NCBI GenBank assembly: GCA_946479205.1
Contig: CAMLFJ010000237.1
Span: forward strand, 1 to 5,879
Direction: 5' to 3'
Source: an uncultured bacterium
Lineage (GTDB): Bacteria; Methylomirabilota; Methylomirabilia; Rokubacteriales; CSP1-6
DNA length: 5,879 nucleotides
In this document: positions 5,818 through 5,879 of the stretch, piece after piece
Numbering within the stretch: the first letter of the stretch is position 1
Layout of the letters: every line of letters starts with the position of its first letter
Made by a program: the position numbers and the translations under genes
Notes under the pieces: generated by a model
Database searches by the model: none
Told to the model about the DNA's origin: nothing
Seen by the model: the letters and a program-made list of their open reading frames with translations, nothing else

Positions 5818-5879
5818 AGATCCGAACAGCGTCGTGTAGGGAAAGAGTCTAGATCTCGGTGGTCGCCGTATCATTAAAA
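5818..5879. other. Illumina TruSeq/P5 adapter sequence left on the contig end (artefact)
   Basis: Plus-strand 5818-5875 matches, from memory, the 58-nt reverse complement of the Illumina universal/P5 adapter at 55 of 58 positions. It begins AGATC, continues GCGTCGTGTAGGGAAAGAG (5829-5847) and ends GGTCGCCGTATCATT (5861-5875). The three differences are all G to C on this strand, at 5823, 5827 and 5849. The AAAA at 5876-5879 fits a read running past the end of the adapter. This is the order expected when a read passes through a short insert into the adapter. It is not part of the organism's genome, and the first A (5818) is probably the A-tail added in library preparation. Confidence 0.97.

Noticed and set aside
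4877..5839. Plus-strand open frame (320 codons)
   Set aside because: It is antisense to the iron permease-like and amidohydrolase genes and its 3' end is inside adapter sequence.
1..5879. CRISPR array, tRNA/rRNA, insertion sequence, toxin-antitoxin or phage genes
   Set aside because: No regularly spaced repeats, no cloverleaf-like or rRNA sequence, no transposase-like frame and no terminal inverted repeats were seen on either strand.

Overview
The window is a 5,879-base, very GC-rich piece of bacterial DNA in which all recognisable genes lie on the minus strand. It looks like one short contig: a gene is cut off at each end, and the right end carries Illumina adapter sequence (5818-5875), so genomic DNA stops at about 5817. 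An unlipidated, signal-peptide-bearing periplasmic binding protein points to a Gram-negative (diderm) host. The composition, the family 5 peptide-type ABC transporter and the soil-type gene mix would fit an uncultured lineage such as Candidatus Rokubacteria/Methylomirabilota or a deltaproteobacterial relative. That placement is inference; there is no marker gene here.

Reading in the direction of transcription (right to left), there are three gene groups. (1) 5817-4744: the C-terminal two thirds or less of an AtzA/TrzA-type metal-dependent amidohydrolase, followed 19 nt later by a small membrane protein of the low-affinity iron permease family. A GC-rich hairpin (4711-4734) follows the second stop codon. 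(2) 4561-3504: a single-domain CheY-like response regulator and, 14 nt later, a PAS protein with a histidine-kinase DHp domain but no ATP-binding domain. A sigma-54-like -24/-12 element (4621-4636) sits about 50 nt before the regulator start. Two adjacent hairpins (3456-3503) follow the kinase-like gene. (3) 3370-1: an operon for a peptide/nickel-type ABC importer, with the binding protein, then the DppB-type permease (28 nt gap), then the DppC-type permease (11 nt overlap, cut by the window edge). The ATPase genes usually present in such operons would lie beyond position 1.

The importer genes plausibly work as one periplasmic uptake system whose substrate cannot be read from sequence. The response regulator and DHp protein form a phosphorelay pair that must get phosphate from a kinase encoded elsewhere, if it is functional. 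Whether it controls the neighbouring transporter is unknown. No intergenic stretch exceeds 300 bases; the two largest (3371-3503 and 4562-4743) hold the hairpins and promoter-like sites listed. No tRNA, rRNA, CRISPR array, insertion sequence or phage gene was seen. I do not see a new multi-gene system. The firmest surprise is the adapter at the right end, and the most biologically interesting point is the catalytic-domain-less kinase paired with a receiver protein.
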